Origin: CAMTWZ01 sp041749075
Lineage (GTDB): Bacteria; Bacteroidota; Rhodothermia; Balneolales; HLUCCA01
DNA: 64,000 nt
NCBI GenBank assembly: GCA_041749075.1
Contig: JBGTBY010000028.1
Location: 17,549 to 81,548, forward strand
Direction of reading: 5' to 3'
Shown here: positions 1 to 9,004 of the stretch, piece by piece
Numbering within the stretch: position 1 is the first letter of the stretch
Layout: every line of letters begins with the position of its first letter
The notes under the pieces: model-generated
What the model was told of the DNA's origin: nothing
Databases searched by the model: none
Seen by the model: the letters and a program-made list of their open reading frames with translations, nothing else
Translations under genes and position numbers: made by a program

Positions 1-818
1 AATGGGATGACCCTCACAATGGGCACTTCCTGCGCGCCGACAGAATAAATGGCGAAGGTTTCAGCGGTTAGGAAATAGGAGACAATGAATTTGTCGGCAT
101 AGCGGTTGATGCGGCCGACCAAGGCTGAAATGCCAATAGGCACGGAAAACTCGATCTGTTCCTTAAGCAATGCGCGATCGGGTCGTTTTTCATAAGGTGG
201 CAGAATCCGCCATACCCAAAAGAAGGAAATGAAAAACCGAATGATGGAAACGATCAACAAGGCATAGATGGCCACATCGATGGAATACCCCATGAATGTG
301 GGCACGACCAACGCACAGAACATGGCCACACCATTGAAGAGTTGATACCAACTGGCGTCTTTTTGTCGGTCGGCCGCGAGCATGATGTTGCTGATGGGCC
401 ATGTCGGGATTTCCAGCAGTGCCACAAGCGCCATCACCGGAAGCAACGATTGCGTGAGGACGATGCTTTCAGAACTCCAGTTTGATAGGAAATCCGGAAC
501 AAAAAAGGCAAAGAGAGTCATGATCAACCAGGCCAGGGTGCCTGTCACGCCCATGATGGCGCAGGTCATGTAGGCGAACCCGGTTCGGGTGTCCTTGGCT
601 ACACGTTCGAAAAAATAGAAGATGCTGTCGGGAAACCCGAGTGTGGCAACATATTTCGCGGTTTCATAGACCAGCAACAGAAAACTGATGACCGCGAAAT
701 CGGTCTCCACCAGCAGACGAGTGAGAGCGATGACCGTACCCAACTCCACGAACGTCGTGAAGATGCGTGAAAACACAACGACACCTGTTTTTTCCGCTAA
801 GGTATCGGGCTTGCTCAT
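1..818 (-). CDS. Polysaccharide flippase (Wzx/MOP family), 3' end outside window
   Basis: The frame stays open from ATG 818 to the window edge (about 272 residues) and begins MSKPDTLAEKTGVVVFSRIF. The translation is a run of hydrophobic helices separated by short basic loops, for example TLAWLIMTLFAFFVPDFL and the later segment ALVGRINRYADKFIVSYFL. This is the layout of MOP/MATE-superfamily lipid-linked oligosaccharide flippases, which move undecaprenyl-linked repeat units across the inner membrane. The ATG overlaps the stop of the upstream glycosyltransferase by 4 nt (ATGA), so it is the last visible gene of the operon. The C-terminal part is not visible, so the subfamily (Wzx versus PST) is open. 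Confidence 0.8.
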   Translation of the reverse strand, partial: MSKPDTLAEKTGVVVFSRIFTTFVELGTVIALTRLLVETDFAVISFLLLVYETAKYVATLGFPDSIFYFFERVAKDTRTGFAYMTCAIMGVTGTLAWLIMTLFAFFVPDFLSNWSSESIVLTQSLLPVMALVALLEIPTWPISNIMLAADRQKDASWYQLFNGVAMFCALVVPTFMGYSIDVAIYALLIVSIIRFFISFFWVWRILPPYEKRPDRALLKEQIEFSVPIGISALVGRINRYADKFIVSYFLTAETFAIYSVGAQEVPIVRVIP

Positions 819-1987
819 GGCAGGAGGCGTCTCATGAGCGTGGCAAGTTGATGCGTGGCTTCACGGGCGGAGAACGATTTGATCGCCTGGGTATCGGGCT
901 TTAGAGGCCATGAGTGCGGATCATCCAGATAGCGGTTCAGCCACGACACCGCATCTCCGCTGACGCCGGTGCCGGTGGAATCGAGGATTTTAGCAACTTC
1001 CGGGTTCGGCGCCAGCGACAGGATGGGCCGACCTATGGGCAGGTAATCCCATAATTTGGCTGGGATGATGTCATCGCGGCGTGGGTCGGTAGACAGTAGA
1101 AGGATGTCGGCTTTGCGGAGGCGTTCTCCTGCGAGGTCATAAGGGACAGCGGCTTCCGTGACGAAACTCGAAGCCACACCCAGCGATTCCGCCAAACGAC
1201 GGTCCGTTTCAGGCATCGCTCCGAACGACACCACCCTCACCCGCGCCGGGTTTTTACAAGCTGCCACCATCCGTATCACCGGCTCAGCTGGCGACAAGTC
1301 CCGAAACCGACCAAAAAAAACCAAGTCCACAATCGATCCGGCGGGTTTCTCGGTCACTTCAACGATCACATCCTGGTCATAGGCATTGTAGATCGTGCTC
1401 GCGCGAATCCCATAGATCTGTTTGTACCGACGCATGGTTTCTTCCGCTGTGAAGGTATTGTGGGTGGCCTGCGACATCCATCGACGCTCCTGAGCCGCAT
1501 CCACCTTCCGAATCCAATTCGGCCTCCCGACCGGACGCACCGCGCATTGGCTCCACGGATCTCGCCAATCAGCGATCCAAGGAATGCCCATCTTCCGCGA
1601 CACATACGCCGCGATCAGATGTCCTGACCAAGGATCCCCCGTGCTCCAAACCAATTTGATGCCCTTCTTTATCGCGAACTTCAGGACCTTGCGGCGGTGC
1701 CACCACATCAACGGATACCAACTGTCGATCGGTATCAGGCGATCGAGACGATCCAACGATTCACTGGATTTTCCCGCACCAAGTGCCGAACTCGAACTGG
1801 TTTTGGTACGGTCAAACGGAGTAGTCAGGCGATACACGGATTGACCCGGTAATCCTTCATCCAAGGTCACGATATGCGGTTCGAAGCCGAACTCGGGCAA
1901 ATAATTCACAAATTTGGCCGCACGCAGGGCGCCCACTCTCTTTCGTGGCGGGAAATACGGTGAAATGATCAGAACGGGCTCAGCCAC
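815..1987 (-). CDS. Glycosyltransferase, GT-B fold (GT4-like)
   Basis: 390 residues. The N-terminus (VLIISPYFPPRKRVGALRAA) is the typical first Rossmann strand and glycine/arginine loop of GT-B group-1 transferases. The C-terminal half holds the second domain, with DILLLSTDPRRDDIIPAKLWDYLPIGRPIL near residues 300-335, the usual sugar-nucleotide-binding region. It probably adds a sugar to a lipid-linked surface glycan in the cytoplasm. The start is GTG 1987, overlapping the preceding gene by 8 nt; no better ATG is near. The protein at 18202-19377 has the same architecture (AKWYDYLATGRPIL in the matching place), so the two are paralogues in two separate polysaccharide clusters. The donor and acceptor sugars cannot be read from sequence. 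Confidence 0.82.
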   Translation of the reverse strand: MAEPVLIISPYFPPRKRVGALRAAKFVNYLPEFGFEPHIVTLDEGLPGQSVYRLTTPFDRTKTSSSSALGAGKSSESLDRLDRLIPIDSWYPLMWWHRRKVLKFAIKKGIKLVWSTGDPWSGHLIAAYVSRKMGIPWIADWRDPWSQCAVRPVGRPNWIRKVDAAQERRWMSQATHNTFTAEETMRRYKQIYGIRASTIYNAYDQDVIVEVTEKPAGSIVDLVFFGRFRDLSPAEPVIRMVAACKNPARVRVVSFGAMPETDRRLAESLGVASSFVTEAAVPYDLAGERLRKADILLLSTDPRRDDIIPAKLWDYLPIGRPILSLAPNPEVAKILDSTGTGVSGDAVSWLNRYLDDPHSWPLKPDTQAIKSFSAREATHQLATLMRRLLP

Positions 1988-2984
1988 GTTGCGTCACCTG
2001 GTTCCAAATACGGTCAGAAAAGGCATAGAACGGCTGTTTTTGATGCAACCATCCGAAATGGATCACATAGGGTGTGATGCACATCCGATCTCCTTTTCCA
2101 GCGAACATCGACAAAAACCGGATACAGAAATTGCGAAGTCCGACATGCTTCAAACCACGCAAGGAATACACGAACGGATCGGTGTAATACAGGCATTCAA
2201 CCTGATTGAAATCCAAATCGTACGTGGTGAGGTCTTCGATGAAATCGAGCTGAGGACTCTCTGAACCGAACAACCACGGAAACACCGGGACCGATAATTT
2301 GGACATGGCCATCGCCAAGCTCCATTCACACGACTCTTCACTCCTGCCAGATTCTTTCATGCGGCTTTGGAAATGGGTCTCATCAATCCGGCGAAGCATC
2401 TCTCCTGCCGTTTCGCAAACGGTTTTGGCAATAGCCGCATCCCGCATATAGATCATGCCGGATTGTACCCGGCTGAGGTACGTGAGTCCGAACCGCTTGA
2501 GGGTTCGTTTGCGGCGCATCAGAAGGATGTCTTTCAAAACACCGAATCCCTTCGGAGCGCCGAAAAACATGTCGGCAATGAGCGTACCCGTGATCGTGAA
2601 TGGGAAATTCGACATGGATGTCCACAATGGATCCGGGTTTTTCGCCCAAACCATGTCACAATCCAGAAATAATGTCCGCTCGAACAACGGATAGTGATGC
2701 ACATTATGCTTGAATCCGACGATGCCACGATGCTCCGGACGGATGGGGTGCACCACATCAAACACTGTGATGTGATGCGTTTTCAGGGCTTCGGCATGAT
2801 GCGCCTCGCAGATCAGCGCGATGGGTCGCTTGGTATCGTAACGGCGCAAGGTCATGGCCGATGCGACGGCGTATTTCAAATACTTGACATCACCATAGAC
2901 AGGATATGCATATCCCTCGACGCCGTGCTGTGCTGCAGATTTAGTTGCGACCATTGTAATCATAAAAATTACAAAGGTTTTCAC
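1980..2984 (-). CDS. Glycosyltransferase-like protein, GT-A fold
   Basis: 334 residues. An early strand-loop region (YAYPVYGDVKYLKYAVAS, then RPIALICEAHH) is followed by RTLFLDCDMVWAKNP near residues 104-118. The D-C-D there is a plausible DxD metal/nucleotide-sugar site, as in GT8-like transferases that contact a sugar nucleotide through Mn2+. The position inside a flippase/glycosyltransferase operon supports this reading. The start is uncertain: GTG 2984 gives a weakly hydrophobic N-terminus that is odd for a cytoplasmic enzyme, while ATG 2954 (MVATKSAAQH) gives a conventional one. The end overlaps the next gene by 8 nt. The family assignment is inferred from fold signatures only. Confidence 0.62.
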   Translation of the reverse strand: MKTFVIFMITMVATKSAAQHGVEGYAYPVYGDVKYLKYAVASAMTLRRYDTKRPIALICEAHHAEALKTHHITVFDVVHPIRPEHRGIVGFKHNVHHYPLFERTLFLDCDMVWAKNPDPLWTSMSNFPFTITGTLIADMFFGAPKGFGVLKDILLMRRKRTLKRFGLTYLSRVQSGMIYMRDAAIAKTVCETAGEMLRRIDETHFQSRMKESGRSEESCEWSLAMAMSKLSVPVFPWLFGSESPQLDFIEDLTTYDLDFNQVECLYYTDPFVYSLRGLKHVGLRNFCIRFLSMFAGKGDRMCITPYVIHFGWLHQKQPFYAFSDRIWNQVTQRG

Positions 2985-2996
2985 CCATTAAAAACA

Positions 2997-3590
2997 TCAG
3001 GCGCCAGCGCGACGACGCAGGTTTTCAAGCAATCCATCGAAGCCTCTGCGACGGATCACCGTTTGAAACGAACGGCGGTAGGATTCCGCGGTAGATACAT
3101 TGTCGACCGCCATATCTGTGATCACCCATCCTGTCGAACGTTTTTCCATGGCATACCAGACCGGAGTTCTGACGTTGCTTAAGATCGCCGTGGTTTCCAC
3201 TTTCGCTTGGGTTCCGTTGACCGTGATTTTATCGTAAATCACTTGGGCACGATAAATATCGAGCTTACTGAGCGATTGATCGCGGATGACCGAGGAGAAC
3301 AGAGACACGAATTCGGTCCGTTGTGGTGCCGTAGCCGTGGTATAGCTTTCTTGAAGCGCGATTTTCGCCATCGCTTCATAATCCATGATACCATTGATGA
3401 TCCCCTTCAGCTTGTCGCGCTGGGCATCGGTATAGGTGCTGCCTGCCGGACCCAATAAGGTTTTGATCTCACGATCGCGACGTTCCATCAATTGCTTGAT
3501 GGCGGCTTCTTCCGCAGGTTGGGCCGTCACGATCGGAATCGCAAGAGCCATGATCAACAAAATGAGAATAGTTTTCATGAGTCTGTTCAT
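2997..3590 (-). CDS. MlaC/Ttg2D-like periplasmic lipid-binding protein
   Basis: About 197 residues, read from ATG 3590, which overlaps the upstream TolC-like stop as ATGA; a longer upstream frame is not needed. The first 22 residues (MNRLMKTILILLIMALAIPIVT-AQ) are a clear Sec signal peptide. The mature part has the MlaC layout: a helical N-terminus with DYEAMAKIALQESYTTATAPQ, then an NTF2-like sheet ending VWYAMEKRSTGWVITDMAVDNVS. In Proteobacteria MlaC ferries phospholipids between the outer-membrane MlaA complex and the inner-membrane MlaFEDB transporter. No mlaE, mlaF or mlaD lies in this window; the partner here is a TolC-like protein. Family assignment is good, pathway partner unknown. 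Confidence 0.78.
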   Translation of the reverse strand: MNRLMKTILILLIMALAIPIVTAQPAEEAAIKQLMERRDREIKTLLGPAGSTYTDAQRDKLKGIINGIMDYEAMAKIALQESYTTATAPQRTEFVSLFSSVIRDQSLSKLDIYRAQVIYDKITVNGTQAKVETTAILSNVRTPVWYAMEKRSTGWVITDMAVDNVSTAESYRRSFQTVIRRRGFDGLLENLRRRAGA

Positions 3591-4984
3591 TTGGAGTATA
3601 TCGTCGTAATTGGGAGGCCTGTCTTGGTAGTTAAACGCCCGAGTTGGACATTCCATTCGTAAATGCGTTGTTTTTGCAACGCTTGGAGCTCTAGATTTTT
3701 CTGTACCGCATCCACCAAGTCTTTGATTTCACCGATCTCGTAATCATAATTGATTTGCTCCAAACGCAGCCATTCGTTGCTGATCTGAAGCATGTTGTTA
3801 GTCTGTTCGAGTCTGGATAACGAAATGGAAGCGTTCTTGTAGGTGTCGAGTAAGTCCAGACGGATGCCGGTCGTGGCCGCATCATGGGCGTCACGGGCTC
3901 TGTCCACTTGAATCTTGGAACGATCGATTTGGGTCGATATCAGATTGAAGTTCAAATTCTGCCGAAACCCGATGCCGTATCGAATCGACTCGTAGTTCGC
4001 ACTGTTGATGATGAACGGATTGGCCTGGCGAGGACGGTTCGGAGTTTTCGCATAGGCCGCCGTGAACGCCATAAACAGCGATGGATAACGCTGGGCTTTC
4101 GCCACATCCAACCCATGTCGGGCCGCTTGTTCCGCCGCAGACGCTTTTTTCAGCTCCAAGCGCGATTGCAACGCGATGGATTCATATACCGGATAGGCCG
4201 AAATCGTTGTGTCGATGGGATCCAGAAATGCTTCTTCAGGAAGCGCCACTCGCATCGAAGCCGGGTCGATACCCAATGCCACATTCCAGGCTGCTTCAAC
4301 AAAATGGAGATTTTCTTCTACTTCGCGTGCTCGTCCCTCAAATTCCTGTTTAAAGAGCTCGAACTTGAACAGGTCCGCATCCCTCAGATCCGATTCCGGA
4401 TCGTCGAGCAATTCTTTGAGCTTGTCTTGAGCTTTGTCGAAATCACCACGAGCGGATTCTACCAAACGATGAAGTTCCAAGCTGAGCAAACGGGATTGAT
4501 ATAGCTCAAACAACTGGCTTTCCAATTTGGCTTGATCCATTTCCTGATCGAAACGAGCGATGTTCGCACCTTGTTTGGCAGCATCGATCGCGTTTCTGAT
4601 GGCTCCCCAGGTATAAATGGGTTGCAAGGCGGTCACTTCAACCCGAGTGAAGAATCCCCAATTACTCCAGTCGTTGCGAAGCGAAGGATCCAGATAGGCT
4701 TGATCTTCCGGGTAATTGAACGCATCACTGGTGCTCATCACACCTGGAACGAGGCCATGTGCGGTTTGCAATTCAAAACGAGGCACGTATCGACTTAAAC
4801 GGGCTTCCCGATAACGGTTCTCAGCAAGATCCACTCCAGATTGCGACAAGCTGACCATCGCGGATTGGCGGATGGCGGTGTCGATGAATTCGGATGCGGA
4901 ATACCGTAAGGTATCTTGTGCGACCGCCGTAGCGACCGAAAAAGCCATCAAACCGAAGAATAATAAGAGAGTACGTTTGGTCAT
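3587..4984 (-). CDS. TolC-family outer-membrane efflux protein
   Basis: About 465 residues from ATG 4984 (MTKRTLLLFFGLMAFSVATAVAQ, a signal peptide cut near A-Q). The body shows the two-repeat TolC pattern: long amphipathic helices rich in E/Q/A (for example HRLVESARGDFDKAQDKLKE and EYEIGEIKDLVDAVQKNLE) alternating with strand segments. TolC trimers form an outer-membrane channel plus periplasmic tunnel for tripartite pumps or type I secretion. No inner-membrane pump or adaptor is adjacent; the next gene is MlaC-like. A box TACTTTGC (4997..4990) ends 5 nt before the ATG and resembles the promoter boxes found elsewhere in this window. First gene of the minus-strand envelope operon. Confidence 0.88.
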   Translation of the reverse strand: MTKRTLLLFFGLMAFSVATAVAQDTLRYSASEFIDTAIRQSAMVSLSQSGVDLAENRYREARLSRYVPRFELQTAHGLVPGVMSTSDAFNYPEDQAYLDPSLRNDWSNWGFFTRVEVTALQPIYTWGAIRNAIDAAKQGANIARFDQEMDQAKLESQLFELYQSRLLSLELHRLVESARGDFDKAQDKLKELLDDPESDLRDADLFKFELFKQEFEGRAREVEENLHFVEAAWNVALGIDPASMRVALPEEAFLDPIDTTISAYPVYESIALQSRLELKKASAAEQAARHGLDVAKAQRYPSLFMAFTAAYAKTPNRPRQANPFIINSANYESIRYGIGFRQNLNFNLISTQIDRSKIQVDRARDAHDAATTGIRLDLLDTYKNASISLSRLEQTNNMLQISNEWLRLEQINYDYEIGEIKDLVDAVQKNLELQALQKQRIYEWNVQLGRLTTKTGLPITTIYSK

Positions 4985-5047
4985 AGTCTGCAAAGTAAGA
5001 CGATAACGCCATCTTAGGGTTGAACAGGTGCGGTCGCATCATGATGC

Positions 5048-5092
5048 GAGTTAAAAGCAAGAAGCCCGGTCCGAGGTGTCGGAACGGGCTTC
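5048..5092 (-). terminator. Rho-independent terminator after tRNA-Ser/atp operon
   Basis: An inverted repeat GAAGCCCG...CGGGCTTC at 5061-5092 holds a nested CCGA/TCGG stem and is followed on the minus strand by a T-rich tract (TTGCTTTTA). It lies 4 nt beyond the 3' end of the tRNA, in the right place to end atp/tRNA transcription. Confidence 0.75.
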
Positions 5093-5096
5093 AGAG

Positions 5097-5181
5097 CGGA
5101 GAGAGAGGGATTCGAACCCCCGGTCCATTGCTGGACAACGGTTTTCAAGACCGCCGCATTAAACCGCTCTGCCATCTCTCC
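5097..5181 (-). tRNA. tRNA-Ser (UGA anticodon)
   Basis: Cloverleaf read by eye on the minus strand: acceptor GGAGAGA/TCTCTCC with discriminator G, anticodon stem-loop CGGTC-TTGAAAA-CCG giving anticodon TGA, a long class-II variable arm (GTTGTCCAGCAATGGAC), and a T arm with loop TTCGAAT. The long variable arm plus UGA anticodon identify tRNA-Ser. CCA is not encoded. It starts only 10 nt after the atpG stop, so it may be cotranscribed with the ATP synthase operon and processed out. Confidence 0.96.
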
Positions 5182-5191
5182 AAACGATGCA

Positions 5192-6058
5192 TTACCCATT
5201 TTTCAAGGCTTCCGCACCAGACACGATTTCCGACAATTCCGTCGTAATCGCGGCCTGACGGGCCTGGTTGTATTTGAGCTGAAGTTCACGGATGATCGCG
5301 GATGCGTTTTCAGTCGCATTGTCCATCGCTGCCATCCTGGCCCCTTGTTCCGACGCGTTCGATTCGAGAACCGCGCGCCACAACTGGGTGTTCAAGTGCA
5401 AAGGTAACAAAGATTTGAGAATCTCTTCGGCTGACGGCTCATAGATGTAATCCGTTTTGTCGATTGCTTCAGTTGATTCGACAGCACGGACCGGAAGAAA
5501 AGATTCCACCATCCGGTTCTGAGCGATCACCGATTTGAACTCGTTGTATATGATGTACACTTCGTCGTAGGTGCCGGCCAGAAACAGATCGGTCGCTTCA
5601 CGGGTGATGCGGGCCGTTGCATCGTAACTCACCTTATCGAAAAAACCATTGTGGTTCTGGATGATGGTGTAGTTGCGACGACGGAAGTAATCATGTGCTT
5701 TGCGTCCGACCGTGATCAAATGTAGATTGCGCTCAGGAAACCGCACGCGGCGCTCTTCTTCGGCGAAGCGGAACAAGTTCGAGTTGAACCCGCCGCACAA
5801 ACCACGATCCGATCCAATCACAATCCATAGGACGTTTTTCGGATCTTCGGCCGGAGCCAACAGTTTGGAAACCGACGCTTGAGTGGACGACAGGCGAACC
5901 ATCACCTCGCGAACCTTGCCGGCATACGGACGAAGTGACACAACACGTTCCTGCGCTTTTTTCAAGCGCGCGGCCGCCACCATTTTCATGGCTTTGGTGA
6001 TCTGTTGGGTACTTTTTACCGTCGAGATCCGGTTGCGGATTTCACGAAGATTGGCCAT
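5192..6058 (-). CDS. atpG: ATP synthase F1 gamma subunit
   Basis: 288 residues, the usual length. The N-terminal coiled coil is canonical (MANLREIRNRISTVKSTQQITKAMKMVAAARLKKAQ) and the C-terminal helix ends with NATENASAIIRELQLKYNQARQAAITTELSEIVSGAEAL, the conserved shaft inside the alpha/beta hexamer. It also carries the family motif VIGSDRGLCGGFN near residues 82-94. Gamma is the rotor shaft coupling F0 rotation to catalysis. The ATG overlaps the atpA stop as TGATG. It is the last protein gene of the atp operon; beta and epsilon genes, often next to it in other phyla, are absent here. Confidence 0.97.
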   Translation of the reverse strand: MANLREIRNRISTVKSTQQITKAMKMVAAARLKKAQERVVSLRPYAGKVREVMVRLSSTQASVSKLLAPAEDPKNVLWIVIGSDRGLCGGFNSNLFRFAEEERRVRFPERNLHLITVGRKAHDYFRRRNYTIIQNHNGFFDKVSYDATARITREATDLFLAGTYDEVYIIYNEFKSVIAQNRMVESFLPVRAVESTEAIDKTDYIYEPSAEEILKSLLPLHLNTQLWRAVLESNASEQGARMAAMDNATENASAIIRELQLKYNQARQAAITTELSEIVSGAEALKNG

Positions 6059-7647
6059 CAGACGTTCAGAGTTTGAATGATGCTTTTGGCTACGGCAAGG
6101 ATCTGATCAGCGAATGCGTCAGAAAGCACACCTTTCGCGAGCAAATCAGCCATTTCAGCGGAGTGTTTTACAGAAAGAGCTTCCAGGAAGTCTTTTTCAA
6201 AGCGACCCATGTTGGCGACGGAGACTTCATCCAGCACGCCTTTGTTGTTTAAGAACAACAGCGCAATCTCTTTGTCGACCGACAAAGGCTGAGCCACACC
6301 TTGCTTGAGCAATTCCACGGTGCGGGCACCACGGGCAAGCTGACGTTGTGTGGACGCATCCAAATCGGAGCCGAACTTGGCGAAGGCTTCCAAATCACGA
6401 TACTGAGCCAGATCCAATTTCATGGAGCCGGAGAATTTCTTCATCGATTTCACCTGGGCATTTCCACCTACACGGGAAACCGAGATACCGACATCGATAG
6501 CGGGACGAACACCGTTGTTGAACAATTCCGATTTGAGGAAGATCTGTCCGTCGGTGATCGAAATCACGTTCGTCGGGATGTACGCGGAAACGTCGCCGGC
6601 TTGGGTTTCGATGATCGGAAGCGCGGTCAATGAACCGCCACCTTTGATCAACGGACGAAGCACATCCGGCACATCGTTCATATTCTTGGCTACCGAATCG
6701 TTCCGGTTGATTTTAGCGGCACGTTCGAGCAAGCGGCTGTGCAAGTAGAATACGTCACCTGGGTAGGCTTCACGACCTGGCGGACGACGGAGCAACAACG
6801 ACACTTCGCGATAGGCAACGGCCTGTTTCGAAAGGTCATCAAAAATAATCAGCGCATGGCGTCCGGTATCACGGAAATACTCACCGATGGCGGCACCTGC
6901 ATAGGGTGCGATAAAGCGCAGAGGAGCTGTGGATGAAGCCGGAGCCGACACGATGACCGTGTATTCTTTGGCACCATGCAATTCCAGCATGTTGTTCACG
7001 GAGGCAACGGTAGAGCCTTTTTGTCCGATAGCTACATAAATACAGAAAACGCCTGTCCCCTTTTGGTTGAGGATGGTGTCGATCGCAATGGTGGTCTTTC
7101 CAGTCTGACGGTCACCGATGATCAATTCACGCTGACCACGACCAATCGGGATCAGTGCATCGATGGCTTTGATACCGGTTTGAAGCGGTTCGGTAACCGG
7201 CTCACGGTAGATTACACCTGGAGCTTTGCGTTCCAACGGAAGACGGTAGGTCTCCCCTGTGATAGGGCCTTTGCCATCCAATGGGTTGCCAAGCGGATCG
7301 ATCACACGTCCGAGGACGCCTTCGCCCACTGGAAGAGATGCAATTTCGCGCGTACGACGTACAGAGAAACCCTCTTCGATGTCGCGGGTGGAGCCGAAAA
7401 GCACCACACCCACGTTGTCTTCTTCGAGGTTCAGAACCATTCCTTTCATGGAATCGCCCTGTTCGTCTTTGGCTTGTGGAAATTCAACCAATTCACCGGC
7501 TTGAACTTTGGACAAGCCGTGAACGCGAGCGATACCATCGCTCACTTCAAGAACCGTACCCACATCGTAGGTATCGGCGGCGTTGTCAAAACCGGATAGT
7601 TGCTTGCGCAGAATGGCCGAAACTTCGTCTGGTCTAACGTGACTCAT
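6058..7647 (-). CDS. atpA: ATP synthase F1 alpha subunit
   Basis: 529 residues. It has an N-terminal beta-barrel (VGTVLEVSDGIARVHGL), the Walker A motif GDRQTGKT at residues 178-185, and the family signature region PAIDVGISVSRVGGNAQVK. Alpha carries the noncatalytic nucleotide sites and forms the alpha3beta3 head in the cytoplasm. Its length is slightly above the usual 500-515 because of a longer C-terminus. It lies 31 nt downstream of atpH in the same direction and overlaps atpG. The start MSHVRPDEVSAIL fits the family N-terminus. Confidence 0.98.
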   Translation of the reverse strand: MSHVRPDEVSAILRKQLSGFDNAADTYDVGTVLEVSDGIARVHGLSKVQAGELVEFPQAKDEQGDSMKGMVLNLEEDNVGVVLFGSTRDIEEGFSVRRTREIASLPVGEGVLGRVIDPLGNPLDGKGPITGETYRLPLERKAPGVIYREPVTEPLQTGIKAIDALIPIGRGQRELIIGDRQTGKTTIAIDTILNQKGTGVFCIYVAIGQKGSTVASVNNMLELHGAKEYTVIVSAPASSTAPLRFIAPYAGAAIGEYFRDTGRHALIIFDDLSKQAVAYREVSLLLRRPPGREAYPGDVFYLHSRLLERAAKINRNDSVAKNMNDVPDVLRPLIKGGGSLTALPIIETQAGDVSAYIPTNVISITDGQIFLKSELFNNGVRPAIDVGISVSRVGGNAQVKSMKKFSGSMKLDLAQYRDLEAFAKFGSDLDASTQRQLARGARTVELLKQGVAQPLSVDKEIALLFLNNKGVLDEVSVANMGRFEKDFLEALSVKHSAEMADLLAKGVLSDAFADQILAVAKSIIQTLNV

Positions 7648-7678
7648 GGATTTATGCTATCGTGTCGAAAAATGATGT

Positions 7679-8221
7679 TTACGCGATCGGAGAATGCAGC
7701 AGCATTTCCAGTTTTTCAAGTGAATGGCGAACCGATCCATCGTACATGGTATCGCCCATTTGAACCGTGATGCCACCGATCAACGAGGCATCCACTTTGG
7801 ATTGGATCCGGATTTTCTTTCCGGTTTTCAATTCCATCGCCTTTTGAACCGCCTTGTTCTGATCCGAATCCAACGCGGTGGCTGAAGTCAGCACCACGTC
7901 CGCGATGCCATTGGCATCGTTGTATTGGGACTCGTAATTCTTGGCGATCAATGGCAACAGATTCAAGCGCTGACGCTCTCCGAGAAGATCGATCAAACGG
8001 ATGACCAATTCGGAGGAGGCTTTGAACACCTCTTTGAGGATGGTGATCTTCACGTCGGGTTTCACGATCGGGCTTGTGAGAAGTGCTCGGAGTTCGGAGG
8101 ATGCCTCGATCGTGGAGCGCACGCCTTGCATGTCAGACAAAATGCGATCCGCCTGCTTGCCCTCATCGGCCAACTGCAAAACGGCTTTCGCATATCGTCT
8201 GGACGCGGTGAGTGAGGCCAT
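7679..8221 (-). CDS. atpH: ATP synthase F1 delta subunit
   Basis: 180 residues, family length. It has the N-terminal helical domain (RRYAKAVLQLADEGKQADRILSDMQ) and the conserved C-terminal segment VDASLIGGITVQMGDTMYDGSVRHSLEKLE, characteristic of the delta/OSCP family. Delta sits on top of the F1 head and ties it to the peripheral stalk formed by subunit b. It is encoded 3 nt after atpF in the conserved order atpF-atpH-atpA, which supports the call. Confidence 0.96.
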   Translation of the reverse strand: MASLTASRRYAKAVLQLADEGKQADRILSDMQGVRSTIEASSELRALLTSPIVKPDVKITILKEVFKASSELVIRLIDLLGERQRLNLLPLIAKNYESQYNDANGIADVVLTSATALDSDQNKAVQKAMELKTGKKIRIQSKVDASLIGGITVQMGDTMYDGSVRHSLEKLEMLLHSPIA

Positions 8222-8224
8222 GGA

Positions 8225-8734
8225 TCAGTTGTCCGATAGGTCTTTGATGAAGCCGTTCACCAGTTTGCGGTTTTTGGCGTCGTCTAGTTCAGCATCGAGG
8301 ATGATGCGAGCGGATTGGATGGCGAGATCGGCCACTTCATTGCGAAGTTCTTCGATCGCCCTCTTCTTCTCTTGGTTGATTGCTGTTTTGGCAGCATCCA
8401 CCAAGTCGGCGGCTTCCGCTTTTGCTTTCTCGATTCGCTCGGCACGGATCTGCTCAGCTTCTTCCATCGCTTGTTTGCGGATGGAATGGGCCACAGCTTC
8501 CGCCTGACGCAATGCCTCTTCGTTGGCCTTGCTCACCTGTTCCGCTTTCTTCATGGCGGTTTCAGCCGCATCCAGCGATTCGCGGATCGACTGCTCGCGC
8601 TGTTGAAGCGAACCAAGCAAGGGTTTCCAGACAAATTTGGCCAGAATCAGGAGAAACGAGAAGAAGATCACGGCTGTCCAAATGAACAGACCCGGATCCA
8701 CATTCACCAGTGAATTGGCGATGACAGGGCTCAT
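8225..8734 (-). CDS. atpF: ATP synthase F0 subunit b
   Basis: 169 residues: a single N-terminal membrane helix (LFIWTAVIFFSFLLILAKFVWKPLL, residues 16-40) followed by a long charged, alanine-rich coiled coil (for example AAETAMKKAEQVSKANEEALRQAEA). This is the peripheral-stalk b architecture; b dimerises and holds the F1 head static against the turning c-ring. Only one b gene is present, without a b' copy. It lies between atpE (6 nt upstream) and atpH (3 nt downstream). Confidence 0.96.
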   Translation of the reverse strand: MSPVIANSLVNVDPGLFIWTAVIFFSFLLILAKFVWKPLLGSLQQREQSIRESLDAAETAMKKAEQVSKANEEALRQAEAVAHSIRKQAMEEAEQIRAERIEKAKAEAADLVDAAKTAINQEKKRAIEELRNEVADLAIQSARIILDAELDDAKNRKLVNGFIKDLSDN

Positions 8735-8740
8735 GATACC

Positions 8741-8959
8741 TTATTTAAGGGCGAGCAGGATACAGATAGCCAATGCGAAGAAGGTAGCACCTTCGATCAG
8801 ACCGGCAGAGATGATCATCGATGTGCGGATGTCGCCGGAAGCTTCTGGCTGACGAGCCGTTCCTTCCATTGCGCTGCGTCCGATGATACCGATTCCTAGT
8901 CCGGCACCGATCATCGAGATTCCGGCTCCGAGGCCAGCGGCTAAGTATGCGTATTCCAT
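8741..8959 (-). CDS. atpE: ATP synthase F0 subunit c
   Basis: 72 residues forming two membrane helices around the polar loop MEGTARQPEASG, the hallmark of the c-ring protomer. The ion-carrying acid is the Glu of LIEGATFFA in helix 2. Helix 1 (GAGISMIGAGLGIGIIG) lacks the glutamine, and the residue after the helix-2 acid is Gly, not Ser/Thr, so the Na+-binding set is missing and proton coupling is inferred. The gene sits 45 nt after atpB in the conserved B-E-F order. Confidence 0.97.
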   Translation of the reverse strand: MEYAYLAAGLGAGISMIGAGLGIGIIGRSAMEGTARQPEASGDIRTSMIISAGLIEGATFFALAICILLALK

Positions 8960-9004
8960 GATATGTATTCGTTTTGTGTGTTGAGGTTGCTTCGTTGGTG
9001 AAGA

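Noticed and set aside
5097..5181. Integration site: tRNA-Ser as phage or island attachment site
   Set aside because: Both flanks are housekeeping genes, with no integrase and no second copy of the tRNA 3' end seen.
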